Shown here one piece after another: positions 39,095-50,700 of a stretch of DNA of 57,866 nucleotides (position 1 is its first letter; every line of letters begins with the position of its first letter). The DNA comes from Syntrophomonadaceae bacterium (lineage in GTDB: Bacteria > Bacillota > Syntrophomonadia > Syntrophomonadales > Syntrophothermaceae). The stretch spans positions 1-57,866 of the forward strand of contig JAAYAC010000019.1 in assembly GCA_012719535.1 (NCBI GenBank), read 5' to 3'. A program made the translations under genes and the position numbers. The notes under the pieces are model-generated. The model worked only from the letters and a program-made list of their open reading frames with translations, ran no database searches and was not told the origin of the DNA.

Positions 39095-39101
<7 letters not shown>
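38505..39101 (+). CDS. atpF: ATP synthase F0 subunit b with extra N-terminal hydrophobic leader
   Basis: 198 residues from the ATG after ATGGAGGTAAC; a longer frame upstream is rejected. The normal membrane anchor (YKIGWTTVNFFILFAILYKFGY) starts at about residue 44. Before it lies a second hydrophobic stretch ending LATSCYASEGG, which looks like a signal peptide; most b subunits lack it. The rest is a long coiled coil rich in A, E and K. Overlaps atpH by seven bases. Confidence 0.93.
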
Positions 39102-41174
<2,073 letters not shown>

Positions 41175-41185
41175 GTGGTGAAATT

Positions 41186-42085
41186 ATGGCTGGAAGCGGA
41201 GTAAGAGACTTTAAGAGGCGGATTCGCAGTGTAACCAACACGAAGCAGATTACTAAAGCCATGAAGATGGTTGCTGCCGCCAAGCTGCGCAAAGCTCAAG
41301 AAAGTGCCGAAGCATCACGGCCTTATGCGGGAAAACTGGCGGAAGTATTGGCACGCCTGTCGGTGATTTCCACGGATAGCAGGCATCCTCTCCTGGAAAA
41401 GCACGAAGCGATAGACAAGGTGACCTACCTGGTAATCACTGCTGACCGGGGCCTGTGTGGAGCCTTTAATACCAACATCATTCGGGCCGCCAACGATGCT
41501 ATAAAGCAAGAGCAACGGTCGGTTGAAAATGGCATTGCGGCAGTGGGCCGAAAGAGCCGCGACTTTTTTAGAAAGCGCGGTTTCAAGATGCAGGGCGAAT
41601 TCGTTAACCTGGGCGACAACATCAGTTATGCCCACGCCAAGGAAATTGGCCAGTACATTATTCAGATGTATGAAGAAGGGGCTACGGACGAAGTATACCT
41701 GGTTTATGCCCGTTTCGTTAATGCCCTGCGGCAGGTCCCGACCATTGTAAAACTTTTGCCTATTGAACCTCCGCAGAGTGAGGCAGGAGACGAAAAGGGT
41801 GGCCGGGAGTTCGTCGCCGACTATATCTATGAACCCAGTGCTGATGCTATTCTTACCACACTGCTGCCACGCTACGTAGAAAGTCAGATATACCATGCCT
41901 TGCTGGAATCCAAAGCCAGTGAGCACGGCGCACGGATGACAGCGATGGGCAACGCCACGGACAATGCCAGCGAGCTCATCGATAACCTCACCCTGCGCAT
42001 GAACAAAGCCAGGCAAGCAGGGATAACCACAGAAATACTCGAGATAGTGGGTGGCGCAGAAGCTCTCAGAAAAGGAGGAAAATAG
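41186..42085 (+). CDS. atpG: ATP synthase F1 subunit gamma
   Basis: 299 residues. N-terminal coiled-coil helix [21 protein letters not shown] and C-terminal helix [25 protein letters not shown] flank a Rossmann-like middle ([19 protein letters not shown]). Central rotor shaft of the motor. Confidence 0.97.
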   Translation: MAGSGVRDFKRRIRSVTNTKQITKAMKMVAAAKLRKAQESAEASRPYAGKLAEVLARLSVISTDSRHPLLEKHEAIDKVTYLVITADRGLCGAFNTNIIRAANDAIKQEQRSVENGIAAVGRKSRDFFRKRGFKMQGEFVNLGDNISYAHAKEIGQYIIQMYEEGATDEVYLVYARFVNALRQVPTIVKLLPIEPPQSEAGDEKGGREFVADYIYEPSADAILTTLLPRYVESQIYHALLESKASEHGARMTAMGNATDNASELIDNLTLRMNKARQAGITTEILEIVGGAEALRKGGK

Positions 42086-43519
<1,434 letters not shown>

Positions 43520-43524
43520 GATAA

Positions 43525-43941
43525 ATGGCGGAAAACACCTTCATGCTTGAAGTGGTAACCCCGGAACGCGTCGTCCTGAGCGATGAAGTTCAGTTTGTGG
43601 TGGTTCCCGCTGCCGAAGGTGAAGTTGGTATATTGAGAGGCCATGCCCCCATGGTTGCAGGGTTGAAGATTGGAGTGCTGCGGTATACCGCCAAGGATGG
43701 AGTTGTAAGGCATATGGCGGTGAGTGGCGGTTTCATGGAAGTAATAGACAATGAAGCTATCGTGCTGGCCGAGACAGCCGAGAGAGGGACAGAAATCGAC
43801 ATACTAAGAGCCAAGGCCGCCAAGGAAAGAGCCGAACGGCGACTGCAGCAGAGGACGGAAGAAATAAGCTTTACCCGTGCACAAATGGCCTTGCAAAGGG
43901 CTCTCGCCAGGATCAAGGCAGCGGAAGCTGATCGACCGTAG
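43525..43941 (+). CDS. atpC: ATP synthase F1 subunit epsilon
   Basis: 138 residues: N-terminal beta sandwich (FMLEVVTPERVVLSDEVQFV, GILRGHAPMVAGL) and C-terminal two-helix regulatory domain rich in A/R/E. Last gene of the atp operon, followed by a terminator. Confidence 0.95.
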   Translation: MAENTFMLEVVTPERVVLSDEVQFVVVPAAEGEVGILRGHAPMVAGLKIGVLRYTAKDGVVRHMAVSGGFMEVIDNEAIVLAETAERGTEIDILRAKAAKERAERRLQQRTEEISFTRAQMALQRALARIKAAEADRP

Positions 43942-43963
43942 GACACAATGTCCGAGGTGAAGC

Positions 43964-43994
43964 AAAGGCCGGAATGTAAGAATTCCGGCCTTTT
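43964..43994 (+). terminator. atp operon terminator
   Basis: AAAGGCCGGAAT (43964-43975), six-base loop, ATTCCGGCCTTT (43982-43993), then TTG. A 12-bp perfect stem 23 bases after atpC. Confidence 0.85.
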
Positions 43995-44104
43995 GTCCTA
44001 CTATAGCAATAACGAACGTACCATGGCGTCGCAGAAAGACTCTCAGAGCGGCTACCGAAGAGGCCACACTGGACCTGGCCACAGGAATACGCCGGGAGGT
44101 CTGT

Positions 44105-44317
44105 ATGCAAAAGCAGTTTGCGTTTATTACAATACTATACCTGATGGCGAAAGTAGTTCTGTTTATTCTTATCTGGATGGTCACGATTCAGATTCAGAAA
44201 AAGGCCCTGGAAGCCAAGAAAAAGCGTGAAGCGCTGCGCCAGCAGCAAAAGCAGGAAGAGCATCGAACTTCGGAAAAGGAGCATATCAAACCGGAGGACC
44301 ATCCCTTCCGCCGGTAG
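44105..44317 (+). CDS. Small single-span membrane protein
   Basis: 70 residues: one hydrophobic helix (FITILYLMAKVVLFILIWMV) then a strongly charged coiled-coil-like tail rich in K, E, Q. ATG preceded by GGGAGGTCTGT. It is beyond the atp terminator and before a long gap. No family recognised; could be an assembly or regulatory microprotein. Confidence 0.6.
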   Translation: MQKQFAFITILYLMAKVVLFILIWMVTIQIQKKALEAKKKREALRQQQKQEEHRTSEKEHIKPEDHPFRR

Positions 44318-44581
44318 GGCGCACACGTTTTCCCAGGCGGGCCAGCGGGATCATGGCCCGGCAATCTGCCAGGCCAGTCTAGAAAATGAACGCCAGTATC
44401 GCGCCTAGAATTGGAGTCTCGTCGGTTTCGGTATCCGGCTTAAGGACTGGCTTGGGACCGGGTCACGAGGGCCTGCGGTTTCATTTCGGTGAGACATTCA
44501 TCGATTTACTACAGGTCAGGGACTCATCAGTATTAACAGTGTATATTTGCCATTTTTATCGGGCACGGCAGGGTGTCGTTG

Positions 44582-44625
44582 CCCCGGCTAGCTTCCATAA
44601 CTCCAGCCGGGAATTGGTCCCGGCT
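44582..44625 (+). repeat. Three-arm inverted repeat that can form alternative hairpins
   Basis: Arm 1 CCCGGCT (around 44583-44589), arm 2 AGCCGGGA (44605-44612), arm 3 TCCCGGCT (44618-44625). Arm 2 can pair with either arm 1 or arm 3, so two mutually exclusive hairpins are possible, as in attenuators. No T run follows arm 3. Confidence 0.6.
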
Positions 44626-45478
44626 GATTACTTATTGGGGGGCAGAGGGACGATGCTACTGCGGACAGGAGAAAACGTGACAGAAAGGGGTTGAGGCTAG
44701 GCCCATACCGCTGTTGTCGGACTGTAGACCGTCACGGCACGATGTTGCGCGTCAATGCTATCTTTCAGTATTTGCATGGCGGGTAGTACCCACACCATAT
44801 CCCCGCTACATATCAGGTTTGGTTTACAGCGCATTTCTCCAGAATATTTCTGATGCCTACCAGCCCACAGAATGCCTCACTGTTATAAGCCGCTCTGCTA
44901 ATCCCCTACGTACCACCTCACCGTCTTTCTTGTCATCCTTGACCTTATGGCTTCCCATTATTTTACTTCTAGTTGCGTACCACCCCTGGAAAGAACTGTG
45001 AGACTCCCTGCGATTATATACTGTTAAGAATGCAAGGTACATGCCATCCCGCGACAACGCATTGGCCGGACCGCATAAAACTTCACACCGGGCGAACTCT
45101 CCGCAATGCGTGATGGCAAAAACGCGTGGGCCTGTCCTCCACAAAAAATGTATGTACGGGAAACCGCACACCTGCGCGGAATACCGGACAGTCACCAAGG
45201 CCGGGCAGCCCACGAGTCAATAAAGTGGCAAAAACGTACAGACCGGTGGCCCGGGGTGGGGAGGGAATCATGGGAAGAGCGGCAACTCCCGGGTTCCCGG
45301 AAACAAGGAAAGACCAAAGCGTCGCTTTCCTTCTTTTCAAAAATTTACTGGGGTAACCAGCCATATCCCACCGTCTATTCTACCACTGCTTCCAGTATCG
45401 GTCCTCCCCAGAACCTTTCAGCCCTTAGCGGACACTACCATCTGAGGACGCTCTATCTTTTTGCGGGTTTTTGGCACA

Positions 45479-45494
45479 TGGCACGCTTTTTGCA
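45479..45494 (+). promoter_or_regulatory. Sigma-54 (-24/-12) promoter for the glutaconyl-CoA decarboxylase genes
   Basis: TGGCACG (45479-45485), four bases, TTGCA (45490-45494): a full match to the RpoN consensus TGGCACR-N4-TTGCW. A second TGGCAC lies seven bases upstream. Transcription would start near 45505, giving a 135-base leader before gcdD. An RpoN-dependent activator would be needed. Confidence 0.8.
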
Positions 45495-45640
45495 ACTCAA
45501 TATTGTCTGAGGGTAGTTCCCTGTACAGGTAGGCCTGTGCCACTCTGCATAAGCGGCCAATGCCAACCAGAGTCAGCTGTAGAGAAGGTGCGGCTCCTGG
45601 CAGGCAGGTTTTCCGGAATCCAGATAAAGGAGGGGTGGGT

Positions 45641-45808
45641 GTGGAGAGTAGTGCACTGATCTTGAAGTGCTTTGTCGCCGGCGTAACCGGCGTCTTTCTG
45701 GTCATGGCCATATTGCAGGTAGCGGTAACCCTGAGTTCCAAACTGGCCATCTGGATTGAAAGCAAGACCGTAGACAAGAATGCGGCATCCCAAGCTGGGA
45801 AGGGTTAA
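45641..45808 (+). CDS. gcdD: Glutaconyl-CoA decarboxylase delta subunit-like (OadG-type anchor)
   Basis: 55 residues; GTG start five bases after AAAGGAGGGG (another GTG six bases upstream is too close). One membrane helix (CFVAGVTGVFLVMAILQVAVTL) close to the N-terminus, then a short polar tail. Position directly before the beta subunit matches the small OadG/MmdD/GcdD anchor that holds the alpha subunit to the membrane, although it is shorter than typical delta subunits (about 100). Assigned mostly from context. Confidence 0.65.
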   Translation: MESSALILKCFVAGVTGVFLVMAILQVAVTLSSKLAIWIESKTVDKNAASQAGKG

Positions 45809-45842
45809 TTAAGCAATTGCGTAAAAAGGAGGTTAAGTCCCC

Positions 45843-46961
45843 GTGGAACTCTTTCAGGAAGTAATACTGAGAACCGGCTTTTTGGCATTAACCTGGGGTC
45901 AACTGGTCATGTGGGCGGTCGGGTTCACCCTGATATACCTTGCCATCAGGAAAGGGTTTGAACCCCTGCTCCTGCTTCCCATCGGGTTCGGCATCCTGCT
46001 GGCCAACATACCCTTGACGCCGTTGATGACCCCGGGAAGCGGGCTGATATGGCGGTTCTACCATTACGGGTTGGAGTGGGAGGTAATTCCTCCACTAATC
46101 TTTCTAGGTCTGGGAGCGATGACCGACTTTGGTCCCATGATCGCCAATCCTAAAACCCTGTTGCTGGGGGCGGCGGCCCAGGTCGGAGTATATTTTACGT
46201 TCTTCCTGGCCCTGCTACTAAAGTTTACCGTACCGCAAGCAGCAGTCATCGGTATCATTGGGGGGGCTGACGGACCCACCACCATCTATTTGGCTTCAAA
46301 GCTGGCTCCGGAGATGATGGGAGTCTGCGCAGTGGCCGCCTACTCTTACATGGCCATGGTGCCGCTCATCCAGCCTCCGGTTATGAAGCTTCTCACCACC
46401 GAGGCGGAGCGCAAGATAGTCATGAAATCGCTACGCCCGGTCAGCAAGCTGGAGAAGATATTCTTCCCTGTGGTGGCCTTGTTCGTAATATGTCTGATTG
46501 TCCCCGACGCGGCACCCCTGATGGCCATGTTCATGATGGGCAACCTGTTCCGGGAGTCGGGGGTTGTGGCCCGGCTTTCCAATGCGGCCCAGAACGAGCT
46601 GATGAACATAGTCACCATCTTTCTGGGCGTGTCAGTCGGTGCTACCATGCCGGCCGCTACCGTTCTTCAGCCCAAGGTTATCTTCGTTTTTATCCTGGGT
46701 TGTGCAGCGTTTATGCTGGCGACTGCAACAGGCGTACTCTTTGCCAAGTTTATGAACCTCTTCCTCAAAGAGAAGATTAACCCCCTCATCGGGGCGGCCG
46801 GGGTATCGGCGGTGCCCATGGCCGCCCGGGTGGTGGCCAAACTGGGGTCCGAAGCCAATCGCAAGAATTACCTGCTGATGCATGCCATGGGACCGAATGT
46901 GGCCGGGGTCATCGGCACCGCGGTGGCCGCGGGTATGTTCATCAGCGTTCTGGCCAAGTAG
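45843..46961 (+). CDS. gcdB: Na+-translocating glutaconyl-CoA decarboxylase beta subunit
   Basis: 372 residues, GTG start after AAAAAGGAGGTTAAGTCC. Integral membrane subunit with about nine to eleven helices; the family motif [10 protein letters not shown] and the second half motif SVGATMPA are present. Length matches the GcdB/MmdB branch and is shorter than OadB. It decarboxylates carboxybiotin and exports Na+ across the membrane. Final segment [19 protein letters not shown] is typical. Confidence 0.93.
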   Translation: MELFQEVILRTGFLALTWGQLVMWAVGFTLIYLAIRKGFEPLLLLPIGFGILLANIPLTPLMTPGSGLIWRFYHYGLEWEVIPPLIFLGLGAMTDFGPMIANPKTLLLGAAAQVGVYFTFFLALLLKFTVPQAAVIGIIGGADGPTTIYLASKLAPEMMGVCAVAAYSYMAMVPLIQPPVMKLLTTEAERKIVMKSLRPVSKLEKIFFPVVALFVICLIVPDAAPLMAMFMMGNLFRESGVVARLSNAAQNELMNIVTIFLGVSVGATMPAATVLQPKVIFVFILGCAAFMLATATGVLFAKFMNLFLKEKINPLIGAAGVSAVPMAARVVAKLGSEANRKNYLLMHAMGPNVAGVIGTAVAAGMFISVLAK

Positions 46962-47055
46962 CCGGTTTAGCTTAACAGCCCGGACCGGGGCTTAGGCCGG
47001 GTATAAGATGAGTCTGCGGACACAGAATACTTTTAGCCTTGCAAAAGGAGGTGGA

Positions 47056-47106
47056 ATGCTGATACGCCGTTCCCGGGGCCGGCCCGGCGAGTTTTTTAGA
47101 CTGTAG
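47056..47106 (+). CDS. Sixteen-codon frame behind a perfect ribosome site
   Basis: MLIRRSRGRPGEFFRL, preceded by AAAAGGAGGTGGA at ideal spacing. It lies between gcdB and gcdC. It could be a leader peptide, or the stump of an earlier, longer gene whose ribosome site survives. No known family. Confidence 0.3.
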   Translation: MLIRRSRGRPGEFFRL

Positions 47107-47138
47107 TGACGTCTTAAGGCGGGACGGATCCCGTCTGG

Positions 47139-47165
47139 CCCGGGGTCCTTCGGGGACACCCCGGG
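47139..47165 (+). other. GC-rich hairpin in the gcdB-gcdC gap
   Basis: CCCGGGGT (47139-47146) pairs with ACCCCGGG (47158-47165), and an inner TTCG loop can close GTCC/GGAC. A smaller GACGG/CCGTC hairpin lies just before. No T tract, so more likely an mRNA processing or stability element than a terminator. Confidence 0.5.
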
Positions 47166-47205
47166 TTAAACCAATCTATTAAATAGTTTTTAGGAGGTGG
47201 ATATA

Positions 47206-47418
47206 ATGGTTAATCTGGAGAGCCCACTGTCGGGGAAGATACTCGAGATCAACATGGAAGTCGGTCAGCAGGTCAACGAAGATGATGAGGTCATCATCAT
47301 CGAGGCGCTAAAAATGGAAAACCCGGTGTACTGCCCGGCGACCGGCGTGGTAAAAGAAATCAAGGTAAGAATTGGCGATCAGGTCAACGAGGGAGACATC
47401 CTCGCAGTCATCGAGTAA
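47206..47418 (+). CDS. gcdC: Minimal biotin carboxyl-carrier subunit (GcdC-like)
   Basis: 70 residues from the ATG six bases after TAGGAGGTGG. The entire protein is one biotinyl/lipoyl domain; biotin attaches to K36 in EALKMEN (usual EAMKM). GcdC of other anaerobes has a long Ala/Pro linker and N-terminal part before this domain; both are missing here. It should shuttle CO2 between alpha and beta subunits after modification by the BirA encoded downstream. Confidence 0.92.
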   Translation: MVNLESPLSGKILEINMEVGQQVNEDDEVIIIEALKMENPVYCPATGVVKEIKVRIGDQVNEGDILAVIE

Positions 47419-47433
47419 AGGTATCGAAAACAG

Positions 47434-47460
47434 AGTAACCCTTCGCAGCGAAGGGTTACT
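47434..47460 (+). other. Perfect 12-bp hairpin between gcdC and the acyl-CoA dehydrogenase gene
   Basis: AGTAACCCTTCG (47434-47445), CAG loop, CGAAGGGTTACT (47449-47460). No U tract follows, so transcription probably continues; it may mark an mRNA cleavage or set relative expression. Confidence 0.65.
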
Positions 47461-47491
47461 CCGGGACTAATTCATATGGAGGTCAGATACT

Positions 47492-48649
47492 ATGAACTTT
47501 GCCTTAACCGATGAGCAAAAAATGGTTCAAGAAATGGCCCGGAACTTCGCCGAAAAAGAAATTGCTCCTTACGTGGAAGAAGACGAGGCCAACCACTACT
47601 ACCGGAGGGAGATTCTCTCTAAAATGGGCGAACTGGGCCTGCTAGGATGGAGTATCCCTGAAGAGTACGGCGGTAATGGCATGGGCTGGATAGAGGCGGT
47701 CATAGCCCTCTATGAAATAGCTAAGGTACACACCTCGTGGCGGCTCAGTATTAGCGGCAACTGTTGGGGACCGGCAATGACGATATACGAGTGGGGTACC
47801 GAAGAGCAAAAACGGAAGTATATCCCCGGACTACTGAGCGGCGAATATGTGGGGAGTTTTGCCATCACGGAGCCAAACGCCGGTTCGGACGTGGCCAGCA
47901 TGAGAACCTTCGCCGAGGACAAGGGGGACCACTGGCTGATTAACGGCACCAAGATGTGGATATCTGGCGGACACGTCTCCGATGTAGGACTGCTCTATGC
48001 GTTGACCGAAAAGAACAAGGGTGCCAAAGGGGTATCCTGTTTCATAATCGACTACAACAATACCCCGGGTGTCACCAGAATCCCGATTGAGACCAAGTTC
48101 GGGATGTACGCGGCGCCCACCTCCGAACTGGTGTTTGAAAATGCGGTTGTTCCCAAAGAAAACCTCCTGGGCCCCGCAGGCCGGGGGTTCCAGATCTGCA
48201 TGTGGCAGTTGAACAACACCCGCATGGGTTGTGCCACCGGAGCCGCAGCCCTGTCCGCCGCAGCTCTGGAAGGGGCGGTGCGGTATGCCAACGAGCGTAC
48301 CCAGTTTGGCCAGCCGATAGGGAAGTTCCAGATGATTCAGCAGCAGATCACGGAAATGAAGCTGGAGGACGAAGCCGCCAAGCTCCTGGTATACCACGCG
48401 GCCTGGTTGAAGGAAAACAAGTTGCCCAACCAGCAGGCTACGTCCATGGCCAAGCTTTATGCCTGCAAGGCGGCGGTAAACGCGGCCAACCTGGCTATGA
48501 AGATCTACGGCTCTTACGGATATTCCACCGAGTACCCGTGCGGCAGGTGGCTGCGGGATGCCAAGCAGTTTGAGACCCTGGAAGGAACCTCGAACATCCA
48601 TACCATGATTATTGCCAATATTGAGCTGGGTTACCAGCCTAACCGGTAG
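47492..48649 (+). CDS. Glutaryl-CoA dehydrogenase-like acyl-CoA dehydrogenase
   Basis: 385 residues, complete acyl-CoA dehydrogenase fold: FAITEPNAGSD, WISGG, RTQFGQPIGKFQMIQ, and catalytic Glu E364 in LEGTSNIH. Specificity clue: TSWRLSIS contains R84 and S88 with the same spacing as Arg94 and Ser98, which bind the distal carboxylate in human glutaryl-CoA dehydrogenase. Lying between the decarboxylase subunit genes, it probably forms glutaconyl-CoA without decarboxylating, leaving CO2 release to the Na+ pump. The non-decarboxylating character is inferred from context. Ribosome site ATGGAGGTCAG. Confidence 0.85.
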   Translation: MNFALTDEQKMVQEMARNFAEKEIAPYVEEDEANHYYRREILSKMGELGLLGWSIPEEYGGNGMGWIEAVIALYEIAKVHTSWRLSISGNCWGPAMTIYEWGTEEQKRKYIPGLLSGEYVGSFAITEPNAGSDVASMRTFAEDKGDHWLINGTKMWISGGHVSDVGLLYALTEKNKGAKGVSCFIIDYNNTPGVTRIPIETKFGMYAAPTSELVFENAVVPKENLLGPAGRGFQICMWQLNNTRMGCATGAAALSAAALEGAVRYANERTQFGQPIGKFQMIQQQITEMKLEDEAAKLLVYHAAWLKENKLPNQQATSMAKLYACKAAVNAANLAMKIYGSYGYSTEYPCGRWLRDAKQFETLEGTSNIHTMIIANIELGYQPNR

Positions 48650-48709
48650 CTATTTGCAGGACAAAATGTGTCTATGCCTCCCAGGTTTTACAAGAAAGGA
48701 GGACTGAAC

Positions 48710-50455
48710 ATGGGAGCTTACGGTTATTCCTTGCATCCTTACTTTAAAGAGATGCCAGCCATCGGCAAGCCTCTAAACCGGGTCAATAAGCAGAACGTAG
48801 AAGAAATCAAGAAGGTGGAAGCTGAAATAGCGCAAGAGGTTGAGCGGGTAAAACAGACCGGCAAGGCCACCGAGGCCATGAACAAACAGGGCGAAATGAC
48901 CGCCTGGCAACGACTGGAGTACCTGGTTGATCCCGGAACGTGGTGCCCGCTGCACACCATTTACGACCCTGAGTTCAATGAGGAAGGCACGACGGGGGTT
49001 ATCGACGGGATTGGTAAAATCTCAGGCAAATGGGCGGTCATTATCGCCTCTAACAATAAGATAATGGCCGGCGCCTGGATTGCCGGGCAGGCGGACAACA
49101 TCCTGAGGGTAACCGACCTCGCCAAGCGGCTGCGTGTTCCCCTGGTCTGGGTGCTGAACTGCAGCGGTGTGAAATTGATGGAGCAGGAAAAGGTGTATGC
49201 CAACCGGCGGGGGAACGGGACTCCTTTCTACCGGCACGCAGAACTGGAGCAACTGGGCATCCCGGTCATCGTCGGTATATACGGAACCAACCCGGCGGGT
49301 GGGGGGTACCACGGCATCAGCCCCACGGTGCTCATAGCGCACCAGAAGGCGAACATAGCCGTAGGCGGTGGCGGCATCGTCGGCGGCATGAACCCGAAAG
49401 GCTATTTTGACGAGGAGGCTGCGGAACAGCTAATCGATGCTACCCGTAAATTCAAGGCCGCCCCTCCCGGCCGGGTGGAGATACACTACAACGGCACCGG
49501 GTTCTTCCGGGAAGTCTGTGAGACCGAGGAAGCGGTGCTGGATAGGATCAAGCAGTATATGAAAGACATGCCGGCCTATCACCCCGACTTCTTCCGGGTG
49601 GCCGACCCGGCGGAGCCCAAGTTCCCCATTGAAGACCTGTACAGCCTGGTACCTTTCAACCAGCGGCGGGGCTACCAGATGGCAGAGGTGCTGGCGCGGC
49701 TCTTTGATAACAGCGAGCACATGGAATACCGACCTGGTTATGGACCGGAAGTGTACTGCGGGCTGGCTAAGATTGACGGGTACCTGTGTGGGATTATCGG
49801 CAATAACCAGGGCATGCTGGGAAATAATTATCCCGAATACACGGACCAGTACCAGGGCATTGGCGGTAAGCTCTACCGGCAGGGCCTGATCAAGATGAGC
49901 GAGTTTGTTACCTTCTGCGGGCGTGACCGTATCCCTATAATCTGGCTGCAGGATACCACCGGCATTGACGTGGGCGACATCGCGGAGAAGGCCGAACTGC
50001 TGGGCCTGGGGCAATCGCTGATCTACTCCATAGAAAGCACGGATATCCCTATGATGCTTATCGTCCTCAGGAAGGGTACTGCCGCAGCTCACTATATCAT
50101 GGGCGGCCCAAATGCCAATAACAACAACGCGTTCACCCTCGGGACTGCTACCACGGAAATCTACGTCATGCACGGCGAAACGGCGGCCGCCGCTTCCTAC
50201 TCGCGCAGGCTGGTGAAGGAGAAAGATGCCGGTAGGCCGCTGGAGCCGGTCATTGAAAAGATGAACGATATGGTTCGGGAGTACTACGAAAAGTCCCGGC
50301 CGGTGTTCTGTGCCAAGAAGGGCTTTGTGGACGAGATCGTGAATTTTGCCGACCTCCGCAAGTACTGCAAGGCGTTTGTAGGGGCGGCGTACCAAAACCC
50401 GGCCTCGTTCTGCCCGTTCCACCAGATGATAACGCCCAGGATTATCAGGGGTTAA
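48710..50455 (+). CDS. gcdA: Glutaconyl-CoA decarboxylase alpha subunit (carboxyltransferase)
   Basis: 581 residues from the ATG after AAAGGAGGACTGAAC. Carries two crotonase-like halves. Many segments match the recalled Acidaminococcus GcdA, for example VLNCSGVKLMEQEKVYANRR, GIPVIVGIYGTNPAGGGYH, WLQDTTGIDVGDIAEKAELL and CPFHQMI near the end; length fits (about 587). Transfers the carboxyl of glutaconyl-CoA to biotin, yielding crotonyl-CoA. It is separated from gcdC by the dehydrogenase gene, an arrangement that links the two sequential reactions. Confidence 0.95.
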   Translation: MGAYGYSLHPYFKEMPAIGKPLNRVNKQNVEEIKKVEAEIAQEVERVKQTGKATEAMNKQGEMTAWQRLEYLVDPGTWCPLHTIYDPEFNEEGTTGVIDGIGKISGKWAVIIASNNKIMAGAWIAGQADNILRVTDLAKRLRVPLVWVLNCSGVKLMEQEKVYANRRGNGTPFYRHAELEQLGIPVIVGIYGTNPAGGGYHGISPTVLIAHQKANIAVGGGGIVGGMNPKGYFDEEAAEQLIDATRKFKAAPPGRVEIHYNGTGFFREVCETEEAVLDRIKQYMKDMPAYHPDFFRVADPAEPKFPIEDLYSLVPFNQRRGYQMAEVLARLFDNSEHMEYRPGYGPEVYCGLAKIDGYLCGIIGNNQGMLGNNYPEYTDQYQGIGGKLYRQGLIKMSEFVTFCGRDRIPIIWLQDTTGIDVGDIAEKAELLGLGQSLIYSIESTDIPMMLIVLRKGTAAAHYIMGGPNANNNNAFTLGTATTEIYVMHGETAAAASYSRRLVKEKDAGRPLEPVIEKMNDMVREYYEKSRPVFCAKKGFVDEIVNFADLRKYCKAFVGAAYQNPASFCPFHQMITPRIIRG

Positions 50456-50528
50456 CGGCGCAAAGGTACTGGTGCTAAATAACTTCGGCCTCCTTACCCT
50501 ACAATGTCATACAACTCCATACTAACAC

Positions 50529-50585
50529 CCTTCCTTGTGCCCGCCGGTGACAGGGCTTTGGCCCCGCCGCCGGGCATAAGGAAGG
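50529..50585 (+). other. Large cruciform-like inverted repeat after gcdA
   Basis: CCTTCCTTgTGCCCG (50529-50543) pairs with CGGGCAtAAGGAAGG (50571-50585), with a nested CCGG...CCGG and AGGGC/GCCCC hairpin inside. No clear T tract. It may end the gcd transcript or form an RNA structure. It lies in the 245-base gap before the transporter gene. Confidence 0.6.
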
Positions 50586-50700
50586 AAACCTGAACCACCT
50601 GCAATGTGCGGATGGGGAAAGAGTGTGGTTAGACAACTTGGGGCAGACCGATACGAAGAAAGGTGTAAGTAAGGCCAGAATGGAGTAGGGAGTTGTAAGT

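Larger units (their letters stand above)
44318..45640. other. 1.3-kb region without a recognisable gene; contains a sigma-54 promoter near its end
   Basis: I read all frames and found only frames lacking ribosome sites, family motifs or normal amino-acid composition. It contains a three-arm inverted repeat (44582-44625), TGGCAAAAACG twice (45114 and 45226, 112 bases apart), CTGG-n5-CCAG (45348-45360) and the sigma-54 promoter at 45479. It may hold a decayed gene, an uncharacterised RNA or the enhancer region for that promoter. Confidence 0.5.

Noticed and set aside
44857-45213. Minus-strand 118-codon open frame in the gene-poor block
   Set aside because: Composition is odd, there is no ribosome site at its start, and no family motif.
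45114-45236. TGGCAAAAACG repeated 112 bases apart
   Set aside because: Only two copies of an 11-mer in a simple A-rich context; not enough for a repeat family or CRISPR.
45240-45345. Possible riboswitch: GC-rich run followed by GGAAAG...CTTTCC and TTCTTTTC
   Set aside because: Looked for cobalamin, SAM, TPP, c-di-GMP and similar conserved cores and found none; it lies upstream of the sigma-54 start, so it would not be in the gcd leader.
45106-45510. Plus-strand 134-codon frame overlapping the sigma-54 promoter
   Set aside because: No ribosome site, no recognisable domain, and it covers the promoter.
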